Shown here one piece after another: positions 34,278-45,329 of a stretch of 64,000 bases of DNA. This stretch comes from Streptomyces physcomitrii (GTDB taxonomy: Bacteria > Actinomycetota > Actinomycetes > Streptomycetales > Streptomycetaceae): contig NZ_JAAWWP010000012.1 in NCBI RefSeq assembly GCF_012273655.1, forward strand, positions 186,001-250,000, in the 5' to 3' direction. The notes below the pieces were generated by a model that saw only the letters and a program-made list of their open reading frames with translations, was not told the DNA's origin and made no database searches. The translations under genes and the position numbers were made by a program. Position 1 is the stretch's first letter; each line of letters opens with the position of its first letter.

Positions 34278-34346
34278 ATGAGCGCGTACGAAGCCCCGCC
34301 CGCCGGGGACCGGGCCGCGCGCCGGACCGGGCGAGGGGACCGCTGA
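34278..34346 (+). CDS. Possible 22-codon coupling ORF
   Basis: ATG 34278 directly follows the receptor stop, and the frame ends with TGA two bases before the permease ATG. The product would be MSAYEAPPAGDRAARRTGRG plus two residues. Its only likely role is to carry ribosomes from one gene to the next. It may not be translated. Confidence 0.2.
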   Translation: MSAYEAPPAGDRAARRTGRGDR

Positions 34347-34348
34347 GC

Positions 34349-35296
34349 ATGCTGCGCTACGCGCTGCGCCGCGGCCTGCTCACCCTCGTCCAGCTCGCCG
34401 TGCTCGCCGTCGTCGTCTTCCTGCTCACCTCGATGCTGCCCGGGGACGCCGCCGAGGTCGCCTTCAACGAGCAGGCCGGGGCCGTCCAGGTCGACGAGCT
34501 GCGGGCCCGGCTCGGCCTGGACCGGCCCCTGGTGGAGCGCTTCGCCGACTGGTCCGGCGCCCTCCTCCACGGCGACCTCGGCACCTCGCTCGCCGGGCAC
34601 CGGCCCGTCACCGGGATCCTCGCGGACTCCCTGGCGGCCACCCTGCTGCTCGCCGCGGTCACCGCCGCCCTGGTGGTGCCGCTCGCCGTGGTGCTCGGCC
34701 TCCTGATGGGGCTGCGCGCCGGCACCCGCCTGGACCGGGCCCTGTCCGCCGTGCTGCTCGCCCTCACCTCACTGCCCGACTTCGTACTCGCCCTCGCCCT
34801 GGTGGCGGTCTTCTCGCTGCGCCTCGGCTGGCTGCCCTCGACCTGGGTGGGCGCGGACAGCGGCGATCTGCTGCGCCACCCCGCCCTGTTCGTGCTGCCG
34901 GTGGCCGTGCTCCTCGCCCGTACCGTCTGCCTGCTCTCCCGGCAGATCCGCGCGGGCACCCTCGCCGCGCTCTCCGCGGGCTACGTGGTGCAGGCCCGCC
35001 GCCTCGGGGTGCCGCGCGGGCGGCTCGTGCTGCGGCATGTACTACCGGGCGCGGCGGTGCCCGGGGTGCAGGAACTCGCCCGCACCGGCGACCAGTTGCT
35101 CGGCGGCGTCCTGGTGGTCGAGGCGGTCTTCGCGATCCCCGGCACCGCGACAGCGCTCGTCGACGCGGTGCAGAACCGCGACGTACCGACCGTGCAGGCG
35201 CTGACCCTGCTGCTCGCCGCCCTCGCCCTGCTCGTCAACCTCGCCGCCGACCTGGTCTGCCACCGGCTCGCCCCGCGCACGGAGGTGCTGCGATGA
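34349..35296 (+). CDS. ABC transporter permease, DppB/NikB type
   Basis: 315 residues with six predicted helices. MLRYALRRGLLTLVQLAVLAVVVFLL is the family's N-terminal helix, and LGLDRPLVERFADW is the periplasmic segment. The EAA-like loop toward the ATPase is YVVQARRLGVPRGRLVLRHVLP. First permease of the operon. The gene end overlaps the second permease by 4 nt (ATGA). Confidence 0.92.
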   Translation: MLRYALRRGLLTLVQLAVLAVVVFLLTSMLPGDAAEVAFNEQAGAVQVDELRARLGLDRPLVERFADWSGALLHGDLGTSLAGHRPVTGILADSLAATLLLAAVTAALVVPLAVVLGLLMGLRAGTRLDRALSAVLLALTSLPDFVLALALVAVFSLRLGWLPSTWVGADSGDLLRHPALFVLPVAVLLARTVCLLSRQIRAGTLAALSAGYVVQARRLGVPRGRLVLRHVLPGAAVPGVQELARTGDQLLGGVLVVEAVFAIPGTATALVDAVQNRDVPTVQALTLLLAALALLVNLAADLVCHRLAPRTEVLR

Positions 35297-36165
35297 CGGC
35301 CCCCGCCCCGCGCCGCCCCCGGCGCCTGCTCGCCACCGGAGCGGCCCTGCTGCTCGCCCTGCCGCTCACGGCCGCCCTGTTCGGGCCCCTGCTCGCGCCG
35401 CTCGTCACCCCCGCGGACGGCGCCCCCTACGCCCGGGGCGGCGGACATCCGCTCGGCACCGACGGCATGGGACGCGATGTGCTGGGCCTGCTGCTGCGCG
35501 GCGGGCCCAGCGCCCTCGGGGTGGCCACCGGCGCGGTCGCCCTCGCCTACCTCCTCGGCGGCAGCCTCGGCCTCGCCGCCGCGGCGAGCAGGCACAAGGC
35601 GGTCGACGAGATCCTGATGCGGCCGGTGGAGATCCTGCTGCCGCTGCCCTCGCTCCTCGTCATCAGCGTGGTCGGAGTGGGCTGGCGCGGGCAGCCGCTC
35701 GCCATCGCGCTGACCGTGGCGGCGCTCAACGCCCCCGCCGTGGCCCGCCTGGTTCGCGCCGCCGCCCTGGACGCCGCCGGGAGCCCGGTGGCCGAGGCGA
35801 TGCGGATGCAGGGCGAGTCCCGCTCCCGGGTGCTCTTCGGCCTCCTCGGCAGGGCGGTGCTGCCGGTGGCCGCCGCCGACATCGGCACCCGGATCGCCAC
35901 CGCCGTCTTCACCGTCGCCGCCGCGAACTTCCTCGGCCTCGGCATGGAGCCCACCTCCGCCGACTGGGGTGTCACCGTCGCCGGCAGCCGCGAGGCCCTG
36001 CTCGTCCAGCCCTGGGCGGTCTGCGCCCCGGCCGCGATGCTGGTGATGTTCACCGTCGGCCTCAACCTCCTCGCCGACCGCCTCCTCGCCCCCGCCGCCG
36101 AGGCGGGTACGGCCGCCCGCGCGGGCAGGGCACTCGCGGTACGGACGCAGAAGGCACCCAAGTGA
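35293..36165 (+). CDS. ABC transporter permease, DppC/NikC type
   Basis: 290 residues. HPLGTDGMGRDVLGLLLRGGPSALGVA is the hallmark of DppC-type permeases. The coupling loop is EAMRMQGESRSRVLFGLLGRAVLP, and FLGLGMEPTSADWG is also diagnostic. It forms the membrane pore with the DppB-type subunit. Overlaps the preceding permease and the following ATPase gene (GTGA). Confidence 0.92.
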   Translation: MTAPAPRRPRRLLATGAALLLALPLTAALFGPLLAPLVTPADGAPYARGGGHPLGTDGMGRDVLGLLLRGGPSALGVATGAVALAYLLGGSLGLAAAASRHKAVDEILMRPVEILLPLPSLLVISVVGVGWRGQPLAIALTVAALNAPAVARLVRAAALDAAGSPVAEAMRMQGESRSRVLFGLLGRAVLPVAAADIGTRIATAVFTVAAANFLGLGMEPTSADWGVTVAGSREALLVQPWAVCAPAAMLVMFTVGLNLLADRLLAPAAEAGTAARAGRALAVRTQKAPK

Positions 36166-37907
36166 GCGCGCCGACCGAGGAGTTGCCCGGGGAGCCGACC
36201 GGGGAGCCGGCCGGCCGGGACCCGCTGGTCGAGGTCCGCGGGCTCACCGCGCGCGCCGGGGACCGGCTCCTCCTCGACGGGGTCGACCTGCGGCTGGCGG
36301 CCGGCCGGGTCACCGCACTGGTCGGGCCCTCCGGCAGCGGCAAGACCACCACCGCGCTCGCCCTGCTCGGCGAGTACGAGCCGGGGGTGCGCCTGAGCGG
36401 TGAGATCACCGTCGCGGGCGTCCCCGTCCTCGGCTCCGGCGGCGTCACGGACCGCGCCGCCGAGGTGCGCGGCGGCACCCTCGCCTATATGCCGCAGCAC
36501 CCCGGCAGCGCGCTCAACCCGGCCCGGCGCACCGGCGCCGTGCTCACCGAACTCGCCCGACTGCACCGCCCGGAGCCGGGACGCACCCCCGCCGAGTCGG
36601 CCGCCGCCGCGCTCGCCGGGGCCCAACTCCCGTACGACCGGGGGACCTTGCGCCGCTTCCCGCATCAGTTCTCCGGCGGGCAGCGGCAGCGGGTCGCGCT
36701 GGCGCAGGTCCTGGCCTGCGGGCCGCGGGTCCTGGTCCTCGACGAACCGGGCACCGGTCTCGACGCCGTCACCCGGCTCCACCTGACCCGCGAACTCACC
36801 GCCCTCGCCGGGCAGGGCCTCGCCCTCCTCCTGCTCAGCCACGACCACGGCCTGGTCCGCGCGCTGGCCGACCGCGCCGTCCGCCTCGAAGCGGGCAGGG
36901 TGGCCGCCGAGGGCAGCCCCGCCGAGGTGCTGCCCCGCACCGCCCCGACCGCGCCGCGCCCACGCCCGCAATCCCCACCGCCGGTCGCCGCCGCCGAAGG
37001 CCTGGAGGTCAGCGGGCTGCACGCCTGGCTGCGCCCCGGGGGCCGCGGCCGGGTGCTGCACGACATCGGCCTGCGGCTCGCCCCGGGCGGCTGCCTGGCG
37101 GTCGCCGGGCGCTCCGGCAGCGGCAAGACCACCCTGGCCCGCTGCCTGGCCGGACTCCACGAGCGCCGCAGCGGCCGAGTCCGCCTGGACGGCGTCGAGT
37201 TGGACGTCCTGCGCCGCCGGAGCACGGCACAGATCCGCCGGCTCCAGTACGTCTGGCAGGAGGCGAAGGGCTCCTTCGACCCGCGCCGCCCGGTGCTCGA
37301 CCAGGTGGCCCGCACCGCCGTACGACTGCGGGCGCTGAGCCCCGCCGCCGCCCGCGCGGAGGCCGCCGCCCTGCTCGACGAGCTGGGCGTGCCCGAGGAG
37401 ACGGCCCGGCGCGGCCCCGGCGGGCTCTCCGGCGGCGAACTCCAGCGGGCCGCCTTCGCGCGCGCCGCCCTGGCCCGGCCCCGGGTGCTGATCTGCGACG
37501 AGGTGACCAGTGCCCTGGACCCGGTGGCCACCGCCCGGCTGCTCGCGGTGGCCGACCGGCTGCGCTCCGAGGGCACCGCCCTGCTCTGGATCAGCCATGA
37601 GCTGGGCCTCGTACGGGAGTTGGCCGAGCATCTGATGATCCTCGACGCGGGCCGGGTGGCCGAGGCGGGGGAGTGCGCGGCGCTGCTCGCGGCACCCCGC
37701 TCGGCGGTCGGCCGGGAGCTGGTCGAGGCGGCGCCGGGCGGACAGGAACCGGCGGAAGACCGGGGCCCGGCGGCGGTCCCCGGACCGGGCCCGCGACCGC
37801 GGGAGCAGGGAGCAGGACGGGGATCAGCACAGGAATCAAGCCAGAGACCAAGCCAGAGACCGCACCGGGGATCAAGCCAGGGATCAGGAAAGGCCGTCCC
37901 GCGCTGA
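36162..37907 (+). CDS. Fused double ABC ATPase for the uptake system
   Basis: 581 residues: two ATPase domains in one chain, equivalent to NikD plus NikE. Domain 1 (about 15-250) has Walker A GPSGSGKTT, signature FSGGQRQR and Walker B LVLDEP. Domain 2 (about 280-520) has GRSGSGKTT, LSGGELQR and LICDEV. Both H-loops are present (LLSHDHG, WISHELG). The last 45 residues or so are a repetitive Gln/Ser/Arg tail (SQRPSQRP). GTG 36162 overlaps the permease stop. Confidence 0.92.
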   Translation: MSAPTEELPGEPTGEPAGRDPLVEVRGLTARAGDRLLLDGVDLRLAAGRVTALVGPSGSGKTTTALALLGEYEPGVRLSGEITVAGVPVLGSGGVTDRAAEVRGGTLAYMPQHPGSALNPARRTGAVLTELARLHRPEPGRTPAESAAAALAGAQLPYDRGTLRRFPHQFSGGQRQRVALAQVLACGPRVLVLDEPGTGLDAVTRLHLTRELTALAGQGLALLLLSHDHGLVRALADRAVRLEAGRVAAEGSPAEVLPRTAPTAPRPRPQSPPPVAAAEGLEVSGLHAWLRPGGRGRVLHDIGLRLAPGGCLAVAGRSGSGKTTLARCLAGLHERRSGRVRLDGVELDVLRRRSTAQIRRLQYVWQEAKGSFDPRRPVLDQVARTAVRLRALSPAAARAEAAALLDELGVPEETARRGPGGLSGGELQRAAFARAALARPRVLICDEVTSALDPVATARLLAVADRLRSEGTALLWISHELGLVRELAEHLMILDAGRVAEAGECAALLAAPRSAVGRELVEAAPGGQEPAEDRGPAAVPGPGPRPREQGAGRGSAQESSQRPSQRPHRGSSQGSGKAVPR

Positions 37908-37971
37908 CGGGGGCCCGTGACGAGGAGCGCCGCGGACCCGCCACCGGGGCCGGAGCAAGGAGGCAGGACGC

Positions 37972-38760
37972 ATGACCGTGACCGCGAGCGGTACGAACTG
38001 GGATGCCTGGCAGGAGAGTTGGGACCGCCAGCAGGAGTGGTACCTGCCCGACCGCGAGGAGCGGTTCCGGGTCATGCTGGACCTGGTCGAGGCCCTGGTG
38101 GGCACCGAACCGCGCGTCCTCGACCTGGCCTGCGGCACCGGCAGCATCACCGACCGGCTGCTCCGCCGCTTCCCCGGCGCGCGCAGCACCGGCGTCGACC
38201 TCGACCCGGCCCTGCTGACCATCGCCCGCGGCCACTTCGCGGACGAGCCCCGCGCCGCATTCGTCACCGCCGACCTCACCGCCCCCGACTGGCGGTCCGC
38301 CCTGCCGCACCGCACCTACGACGTCGTCCTCACCGCGACCGCCCTGCACTGGCTGGACGAGGCCCCGCTGCGGAGGCTGTACGGGGAGCTGGCCGAGGTG
38401 GTCCGGGAGGGCGGCGCCTTCCTCAACGCCGACCACATGACCGACGAGTCCGCCCCGCGCATCAACGCCGCCGTCGCCGCCTTCCACACCGCGCGCAAGG
38501 AACGCGCCCTGGCCGAGGGCGCCGTGGACTGGTCCCACTGGTGGCGCCGCCTCGCCGAGGACGAGACCCTCGCCGAACCCGCCGCCCGCCGCTTCGCCCT
38601 GCTCGGCGATCCCCGCACCCCGGCCGACCACGCGGCACCCCGCCCCGACCGGCCCACCACGGTCCAGTGGCACGCCGACACCCTCCGCGCCCAGGGCTTC
38701 GCCGAGGCCCGCCAGGCCTGGTGCTCGACCACGGACGCGGTGATGGTGGCGGTGCGGTGA
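37972..38760 (+). CDS. Class I SAM-dependent methyltransferase at the end of the uptake operon
   Basis: 262 residues. Motif I is VLDLACGTGSITDRLL; STGVDLDPALL is the acidic strand 2; YDVVLTATALHWL and EGGAFLNADHM follow, as in Methyltransf_25. AAGGAGG precedes ATG 37972, 64 nt after the ATPase gene, so it is probably in the operon. The substrate is unknown. A role in making or modifying a metal ligand carried by the transporter is possible but unproven. Confidence 0.85.
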   Translation: MTVTASGTNWDAWQESWDRQQEWYLPDREERFRVMLDLVEALVGTEPRVLDLACGTGSITDRLLRRFPGARSTGVDLDPALLTIARGHFADEPRAAFVTADLTAPDWRSALPHRTYDVVLTATALHWLDEAPLRRLYGELAEVVREGGAFLNADHMTDESAPRINAAVAAFHTARKERALAEGAVDWSHWWRRLAEDETLAEPAARRFALLGDPRTPADHAAPRPDRPTTVQWHADTLRAQGFAEARQAWCSTTDAVMVAVR

Positions 38761-38788
38761 GGGCGGCGCTGGGGTGAGCGTGGCTCTG

Positions 38789-38938
38789 CCGCGTTCATTC
38801 GGCCCCGTTCGCCGGGTCCGGGTTCGGGTGGCTCGCATTCGCCTGTCCGCGCTCGCCCGGCCCCCGTCCGCCTGGCCCGCGTTCGTCTAGCCCGCGTTCG
38901 CCGGGTCCGCGTCTGCCTTGTCCGGGCTCACTCGACCC
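38789..38938. repeat. 15-bp degenerate tandem repeat, about 10 copies
   Basis: In-phase units such as GCGTTCGTCTAGCCC (38879), GCGTTCGCCGGGTCC (38894) and GCGTCTGCCTTGTCC (38909) run from about 38789, decaying beyond 38938. It fills the gap between the convergent methyltransferase and CGNR genes, where no other gene is seen. Confidence 0.75.
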
Positions 38939-39047
38939 CCGCGTCCGTCCGGTTCGCTCGCGCCTGGCTCCCCGCCCGCCCGGCCCCGCCCGCCCGGCCC
39001 CGTCCGCTTGGCCCTATCCGCATCCGCCTGGCTCTGTCCGCCCCCGC

Positions 39048-39599
39048 TCAGGAACGTGCCCGGTGCGCCGCCACTCTGGACCGTGTCGCGCACCGGCGTG
39101 AGCAGTACCGGCGGGCCATTCCGCTGCCCTGGGCGAGGTAGACGCGCGTACAGCGGTCCGCGGCGCAGACTCCGCCCGGGGGCCGCTGCTGGTCCCAGAC
39201 CAGCACCATCAGGGCGAGGCAGGAGGAGGCGAGGAACCACTCGCCCCAGGGGGCCTCGTCGCTGCTGTCCAGGTGCGGGTGCCAGGGCGTGCCGCCCTGG
39301 TGGGCGCTGAGCCGCAGCGCGCCCGGAGTCCGCGCGAGCAGCTGGTTCAGCGCCTCGGCCGCGGCGTCGGTGCCGTCCGCCGCGAAGACGGTACGCAGCT
39401 CTCGCGCCACCTCGCGCAGGGCGCTCACCTCGGCTTCGGTGAGCGTGAGCGGGCCGCGCTCCCCGTAGGCGCGCAGCACCTCGGCCACCGCCTCGGGGCC
39501 GGTGTCCTCCTCGGAGAGGACGTTCACCAGAGCCGCGGTCCGGCGGGCGTTGGTCAGGACCGAGTGGCGCGTGGACCACTCGTACGCGGAGGACGTCAC
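39048..39599 (-). CDS. CGNR zinc-finger (ABATE domain) regulator
   Basis: 183 residues. The N-terminal ABATE domain is helical (NARRTAALVNVLSEE, LREVARELRTVFAA). The C-terminal zinc knuckle is CAADRCTRVYLAQGSGMARRYCSRRCATRSRVAAHRARS, with CX4C and CX3C cysteines. These are stress- or drug-linked regulators of poorly known function. It is divergent from the MFS gene, with which it shares a 56-nt gap containing an inverted repeat. Confidence 0.88.
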   Translation of the reverse strand: MTSSAYEWSTRHSVLTNARRTAALVNVLSEEDTGPEAVAEVLRAYGERGPLTLTEAEVSALREVARELRTVFAADGTDAAAEALNQLLARTPGALRLSAHQGGTPWHPHLDSSDEAPWGEWFLASSCLALMVLVWDQQRPPGGVCAADRCTRVYLAQGSGMARRYCSRRCATRSRVAAHRARS

Positions 39600-39608
39600 C
39601 CGCCCAAT

Positions 39609-39637
39609 GTAACGCCCCTGGTCAACTTTTGCGTTAC
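39609..39637. promoter_or_regulatory. Inverted repeat in the CGNR/MFS divergent control region
   Basis: GTAACGC (39609-39615) and GCGTTAC (39631-39637) flank 15 nt of AT-richer sequence. The position between divergent genes and the local drop in GC suggest an operator, perhaps of the CGNR protein. Confidence 0.5.
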
Positions 39638-39655
39638 CTCCCTACCGTGCCGCCC

Positions 39656-41455
39656 ATGCGAATCCGTCCCCCCGGCGGCCCCGGGCACCCACCCCGCACC
39701 CGGTCCCACCGCCTTCCCCGCGCCCGGCCCGGGCGCGCTGCGGGCACGCGGCGTGAGCGCAATTCGGGCACCAGACCCGGGCGCGCTGCGGGCGTCCCGC
39801 CCGGGCGCACCCCGCGCGCCTACCTCGGCGGTGCCGCCAGCGCCCGTACCGGAGACGAACTCTGCGGCCCCGCGCTGCTGTTGACCGTGCTCGCCGTCAC
39901 CGGCTCCGCCGCGCGGGCCTCGGGGCTGCTCGCCGCCCTGACCGCGGCGTCGGCGCTCGGCGGGCCGCTGCTCGGCGCCCTTCTCGACCGCTCGGCGCGG
40001 CCGGGCCGACTGCTCGCCCTCGCGCTCGGCGGCCACGCGGCGGCACTGCTCCTGCTGCTCGCGAGCCTCGGCCGCGCCCCCTTCGCGCTGAGCGCCGGGC
40101 TGGCGGGCTGCGCGGGACTGCTCGGCCCCGCCCTCTCCGGCGGCTGGACCTCCCAACTGCCGCGCCTGGTAAGCCCCGAGGACCTGGCGCGCGCCAACGC
40201 CAGGGATGCCATGACCTTCCAGTTCGCCGCGCTCGCGGGCCCCGCCCTCGCCGGTACCGCGGCGGCACTCGCCGGGGCACCGTACGGCGTCCTCCTCGCC
40301 GCCCTGCTCATCGGGGCGGCCGCACCGGTGGCCCTGCGCCTGCCCCCGCGAGGCGGGGCGCCGGGCGGTCGTCCAGGGGATCGGAGCCGGACCACCACCG
40401 AGGGCCGCACCCCGGACGGGACGGCCGTCTGCTCGCCGGGCACCGCCGCCCGACTCCCGGCCGCATCACAAGACTTGGCGCCCAGCCCTGCCTTGCCGGG
40501 CCTTGGACTCCAACTTCCCGAAGACTCCGACGACTTGACGCCCCGCCCCGCGTTGCCGAACCGTGGGCCCCAACTCCCCGAAGACGTAGGCGACATGGCG
40601 CCCAGCCGTGCGTTGCCGGGCCTTGGGTCCCAACTTCCCGAAGACGTAGGTGTCTTGGCGGCCAGCAGTATGCCGCCCAGCCGCGCGGCTCAACTCCGCG
40701 CCGTCTTCCGCCTCTTGGCGCCCATCCGTAGGCAGCCGGGCCCCGTGGCTCAACTCTCCCTGTATGTGCGCGCCTTGGTGGCGCTCCGCAGGCTGCCGCA
40801 TCTGGTCGCCCGCTTCCGCGCAAGCGCCCGCGCGAAGTCGTCCGCCTGGGCGCTGCGCGATCTGGTGGCCGAACTCCGCGCGGGTGTCCGCGCCTTGGGG
40901 GCAACGCGCGCCCTGGCACGGGCCACCGCCGCCTCGGTATGCGGGTGTGCGGGCGAGGGCGCGTTTCTCGCCTGTGTCCCCCTGCTGGGCGCGGCGGCCT
41001 TCGGCGCGCCGGGGCGGGGCGCCTATCTGCTGACCGCCGCGGCGCTCGTCTCCCTGCTGAGCAATGCGCTGCTCGCCCGCCGCGCACACCTCGTCCGGCC
41101 CGAACTCCTGCTGTTCTGGACGGCTTTGGCACTGGCCGCGGCCTGCCTGCTCGCGGCCACGGGGGTGCCGCTGCTGCTCCTGGCGGCCGTCCTGCCGCTC
41201 GGGGCGGCCGGGGGTCCACAGCTCACCGCCCTGTTCGCGGTACGCCACCGGGACGCGCCCGGCTCCCTGCACGCGCAGGTCTTCACCACCGGGGCCAGCC
41301 TGAAGATCACCGGCTTCGCCGCAGGCACCGGACTCGCCGGGCTGCTCGCCACGTTCTCGGTCCCCGCGGCACTGTGCGCCGCCGCCGCGCTCCACGCTCT
41401 CGGCGCGCTGGTGTGCCTGCCGCTCCTGGGGGGAGCGGGCGTACCCCCGACGTAA
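39656..41455 (+). CDS. MFS transporter with a decaying 20-residue repeat in its central loop
   Basis: 599 residues. The two six-helix halves (about 70-235 and 415-595) are of MFS_1 exporter type. The N-terminal 65 residues are Arg/Pro/Gly-rich with a duplicated PGRAAG. The central cytosolic loop is greatly enlarged: a 20-residue unit (LAPSPALPGLGLQLPEDSDD and variants) recurs about seven times and becomes progressively unlike. ATG 39656 is the likely start; a later one is possible. The CGNR protein divergent from it is its likely regulator. Substrate unknown. Confidence 0.8.
   Translation: MRIRPPGGPGHPPRTRSHRLPRARPGRAAGTRRERNSGTRPGRAAGVPPGRTPRAYLGGAASARTGDELCGPALLLTVLAVTGSAARASGLLAALTAASALGGPLLGALLDRSARPGRLLALALGGHAAALLLLLASLGRAPFALSAGLAGCAGLLGPALSGGWTSQLPRLVSPEDLARANARDAMTFQFAALAGPALAGTAAALAGAPYGVLLAALLIGAAAPVALRLPPRGGAPGGRPGDRSRTTTEGRTPDGTAVCSPGTAARLPAASQDLAPSPALPGLGLQLPEDSDDLTPRPALPNRGPQLPEDVGDMAPSRALPGLGSQLPEDVGVLAASSMPPSRAAQLRAVFRLLAPIRRQPGPVAQLSLYVRALVALRRLPHLVARFRASARAKSSAWALRDLVAELRAGVRALGATRALARATAASVCGCAGEGAFLACVPLLGAAAFGAPGRGAYLLTAAALVSLLSNALLARRAHLVRPELLLFWTALALAAACLLAATGVPLLLLAAVLPLGAAGGPQLTALFAVRHRDAPGSLHAQVFTTGASLKITGFAAGTGLAGLLATFSVPAALCAAAALHALGALVCLPLLGGAGVPPT
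40475..40894. repeat. 60-bp coding tandem repeat, about 7 copies
   Basis: Units start at 40475, 40535, 40595, 40655, 40715, 40775 and 40835, mostly opening TTGGCG or TTGACG; an eighth seems to begin at 40895. The first three are closely alike (PALP..G.QLPED) and later ones diverge. The period is in frame with the MFS gene. Confidence 0.85.
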
Positions 41456-41531
41456 CCAAGCGAGCCGCCCGCGCCCCCGAGTCCGGCCCCGCGCACGGCA
41501 GTTGAGGGGATCGGACCTCAACTTGCCCGAG

Positions 41532-41618
41532 CGACCGAACCTGCCGTCGGTCCGCCCGGGCGCCCGAACCCGCGGTCGGTCCGCCCGGGTGACCGAACCC
41601 GTCGCCGGCCCGCCCGGG
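41532..41618. repeat. 29-bp tandem repeat, 3 copies
   Basis: Units at 41532-41560, 41561-41589 and 41590-41618, each [CT]G.CCGAACC followed by a GTCGG-like centre and CCGCCCGGG. It lies between the convergent MFS and UvrA-like genes and may form hairpins that help terminate both. Confidence 0.8.
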
Positions 41619-41639
41619 CGACCGCCCCGGCGCTCGGCC

Positions 41640-44036
<2,397 letters not shown>

Positions 44037-44089
44037 GCTCTCTCCGCTCTGTGGCAGGAACCGCCCCCAGCGGCCCCCGTCCCCGTCCT

Positions 44090-44152
44090 CGTCTTCGCGT
44101 CCGTCTTCGTCTTCGTCAGCGTCAGCGTCGGTGCCTGCGTCTGCGTCTGCGC
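44090..44152. repeat. Hexamer-rich tract upstream of the UvrA2-like gene
   Basis: Imperfect CGTCTT, CGTCAG and CGTCTG hexamers lie in the 276-nt gap between the UvrA2-like start and the VOC gene stop. The minus strand would read as Asp/Ala/Glu repeats in the UvrA2 frame. Confidence 0.6.
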
Positions 44153-44312
44153 CCTCATCGTTGCCCTGGTGTGTCTTTGCCCTGGTGTCCGCCGTCGCGT
44201 CCGTCTCCGGATCCGTCCGTGCCCGGCCCCGGGGACCCTCCCAGGCCGGGGCCGGGACACTACCGTACGAACGGGTCATGTCCCGGCCCCGGCGGTCCCG
44301 CCGCCCGCGGCT

Positions 44313-44729
44313 CTACTTCCCGCGGGCCTGGTTGAAGCGGAGCATGTTGCCCGCCGGGTCGCGGAAGGCGCAGTCGCGGACGCCGTAGGGCTGGTCGATC
44401 GGCTCCTGGAGCACCTCGCCGCCAGCCGCCCGGATTCTCTCGAAGGTGGCGTCCAGGTCGTCGGTGGCGAAGTGCACCCCGCGCAGCAGCCCCTTGGCGA
44501 GCAGTTCCGCCATGGCCTGCCGGTCGGCCGCGGAGGCGTTGGGGTCGGCGAGCGGGGGTTCGAGGACGACCTCCACATCGGGCTGGCCGGGGCTGCCGAC
44601 GGTCACCCAGCGCATCCCCTCGAAGGAGACGTCGTTGCGTACCTCCAGGCCGAGGATGTCCCGGTAGAAGGCGAGCGCCTTGTCGTGGTCGTCGACGGCG
44701 AGGAAACAGGTGGCGAGTTTGATGTCCAT
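44313..44729 (-). CDS. VOC-family (glyoxalase-like) protein
   Basis: 138 residues. MDIKLATCFLAVDDHDKALAFYRDILGLEVRND is the classic first half-barrel, and GVHFATDDLDATFERIRAAGGEVLQEP...VRDCAFRDPAGNMLRFNQ is the second. The metal-type residues His and Glu are partly replaced. Such proteins include drug-binding and dioxygenase-like members, so function is open. ATG 44729 is chosen over an upstream in-frame ATG. It is downstream of the AraC gene and likely co-transcribed. Confidence 0.85.
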   Translation of the reverse strand: MDIKLATCFLAVDDHDKALAFYRDILGLEVRNDVSFEGMRWVTVGSPGQPDVEVVLEPPLADPNASAADRQAMAELLAKGLLRGVHFATDDLDATFERIRAAGGEVLQEPIDQPYGVRDCAFRDPAGNMLRFNQARGK

Positions 44730-44853
44730 GCCGACGACGCTACGAGCCGGGGCCGGATCCTGCTTCTCCATTCCTGACCGGTTCGCCCGGCCGGTTCGCC
44801 GTGACCGGTCAGCCGGTCATGGCCGGGCCGGAGCCCCACTCCCGAGGGGCGGT

Positions 44854-45246
44854 TCAGCCCCTGACCGGGCGGGTGGCGTACTTGGCGACGCAGGGCGGGA
44901 TCGCGGCGCTCTCCTCGTGGCCGCGTGCCCGGTAGGCGCTCGGGCTCTCGCCGACCAGCTCCGTGAAGCGCGAGCTGAAGGACCCCAGCGAGGTGCTGCC
45001 GACCGCGAAGCAGACCTCGGTCACGCTCAGGTCGCCCCGCCGCAGCAGCGCCTTGGCCCGCTCGACCCGCCGGGTCATCAGATAGCCGTACGGGCTCTCG
45101 CCGAAGGCGGCGCGGAAGCTTCGGGAGAAGTGCCCCGGCGACATCAGCGCCACCGCGGCCAGCGCGGGAACGTCCAGCGGCTCCGCGTAGTCCCGGTCCA
45201 TGGTGTCCCGCGCGCGGCGCAGCCGGACCAGGTCGTCCAGGTTCAT
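44854..45246 (-). CDS. AraC-family transcriptional regulator
   Basis: 130 residues, essentially two helix-turn-helix units: LAAVALMSPGHFSRSFRAAFGESPYGYLMTRRVERAKALL and SVTEVCFAVGSTSLGSFSSRFTELVGESPSAYR. There is no sensor domain, so it may be controlled by level or may bind its partner. ATG 45246 or ATG 45255 may start it. Paired with the VOC gene in a common Streptomyces arrangement. Confidence 0.88.
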   Translation of the reverse strand: MNLDDLVRLRRARDTMDRDYAEPLDVPALAAVALMSPGHFSRSFRAAFGESPYGYLMTRRVERAKALLRRGDLSVTEVCFAVGSTSLGSFSSRFTELVGESPSAYRARGHEESAAIPPCVAKYATRPVRG

Positions 45247-45329
45247 GTGCCCCATTGTGGCCCCGGACGGCGTCGGCGCGACCTCCGGACGGCGGCTGCC
45301 GGACGGCCCCGGGGCCCCTCCCGCGCGGC

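Noticed and set aside
44037..44279. N-terminal extension of the UvrA2-like protein
   Set aside because: The frame is open but codes Asp/Ala/Glu repeats unlike the family; GGAGAG before ATG 44036 fits the usual start.
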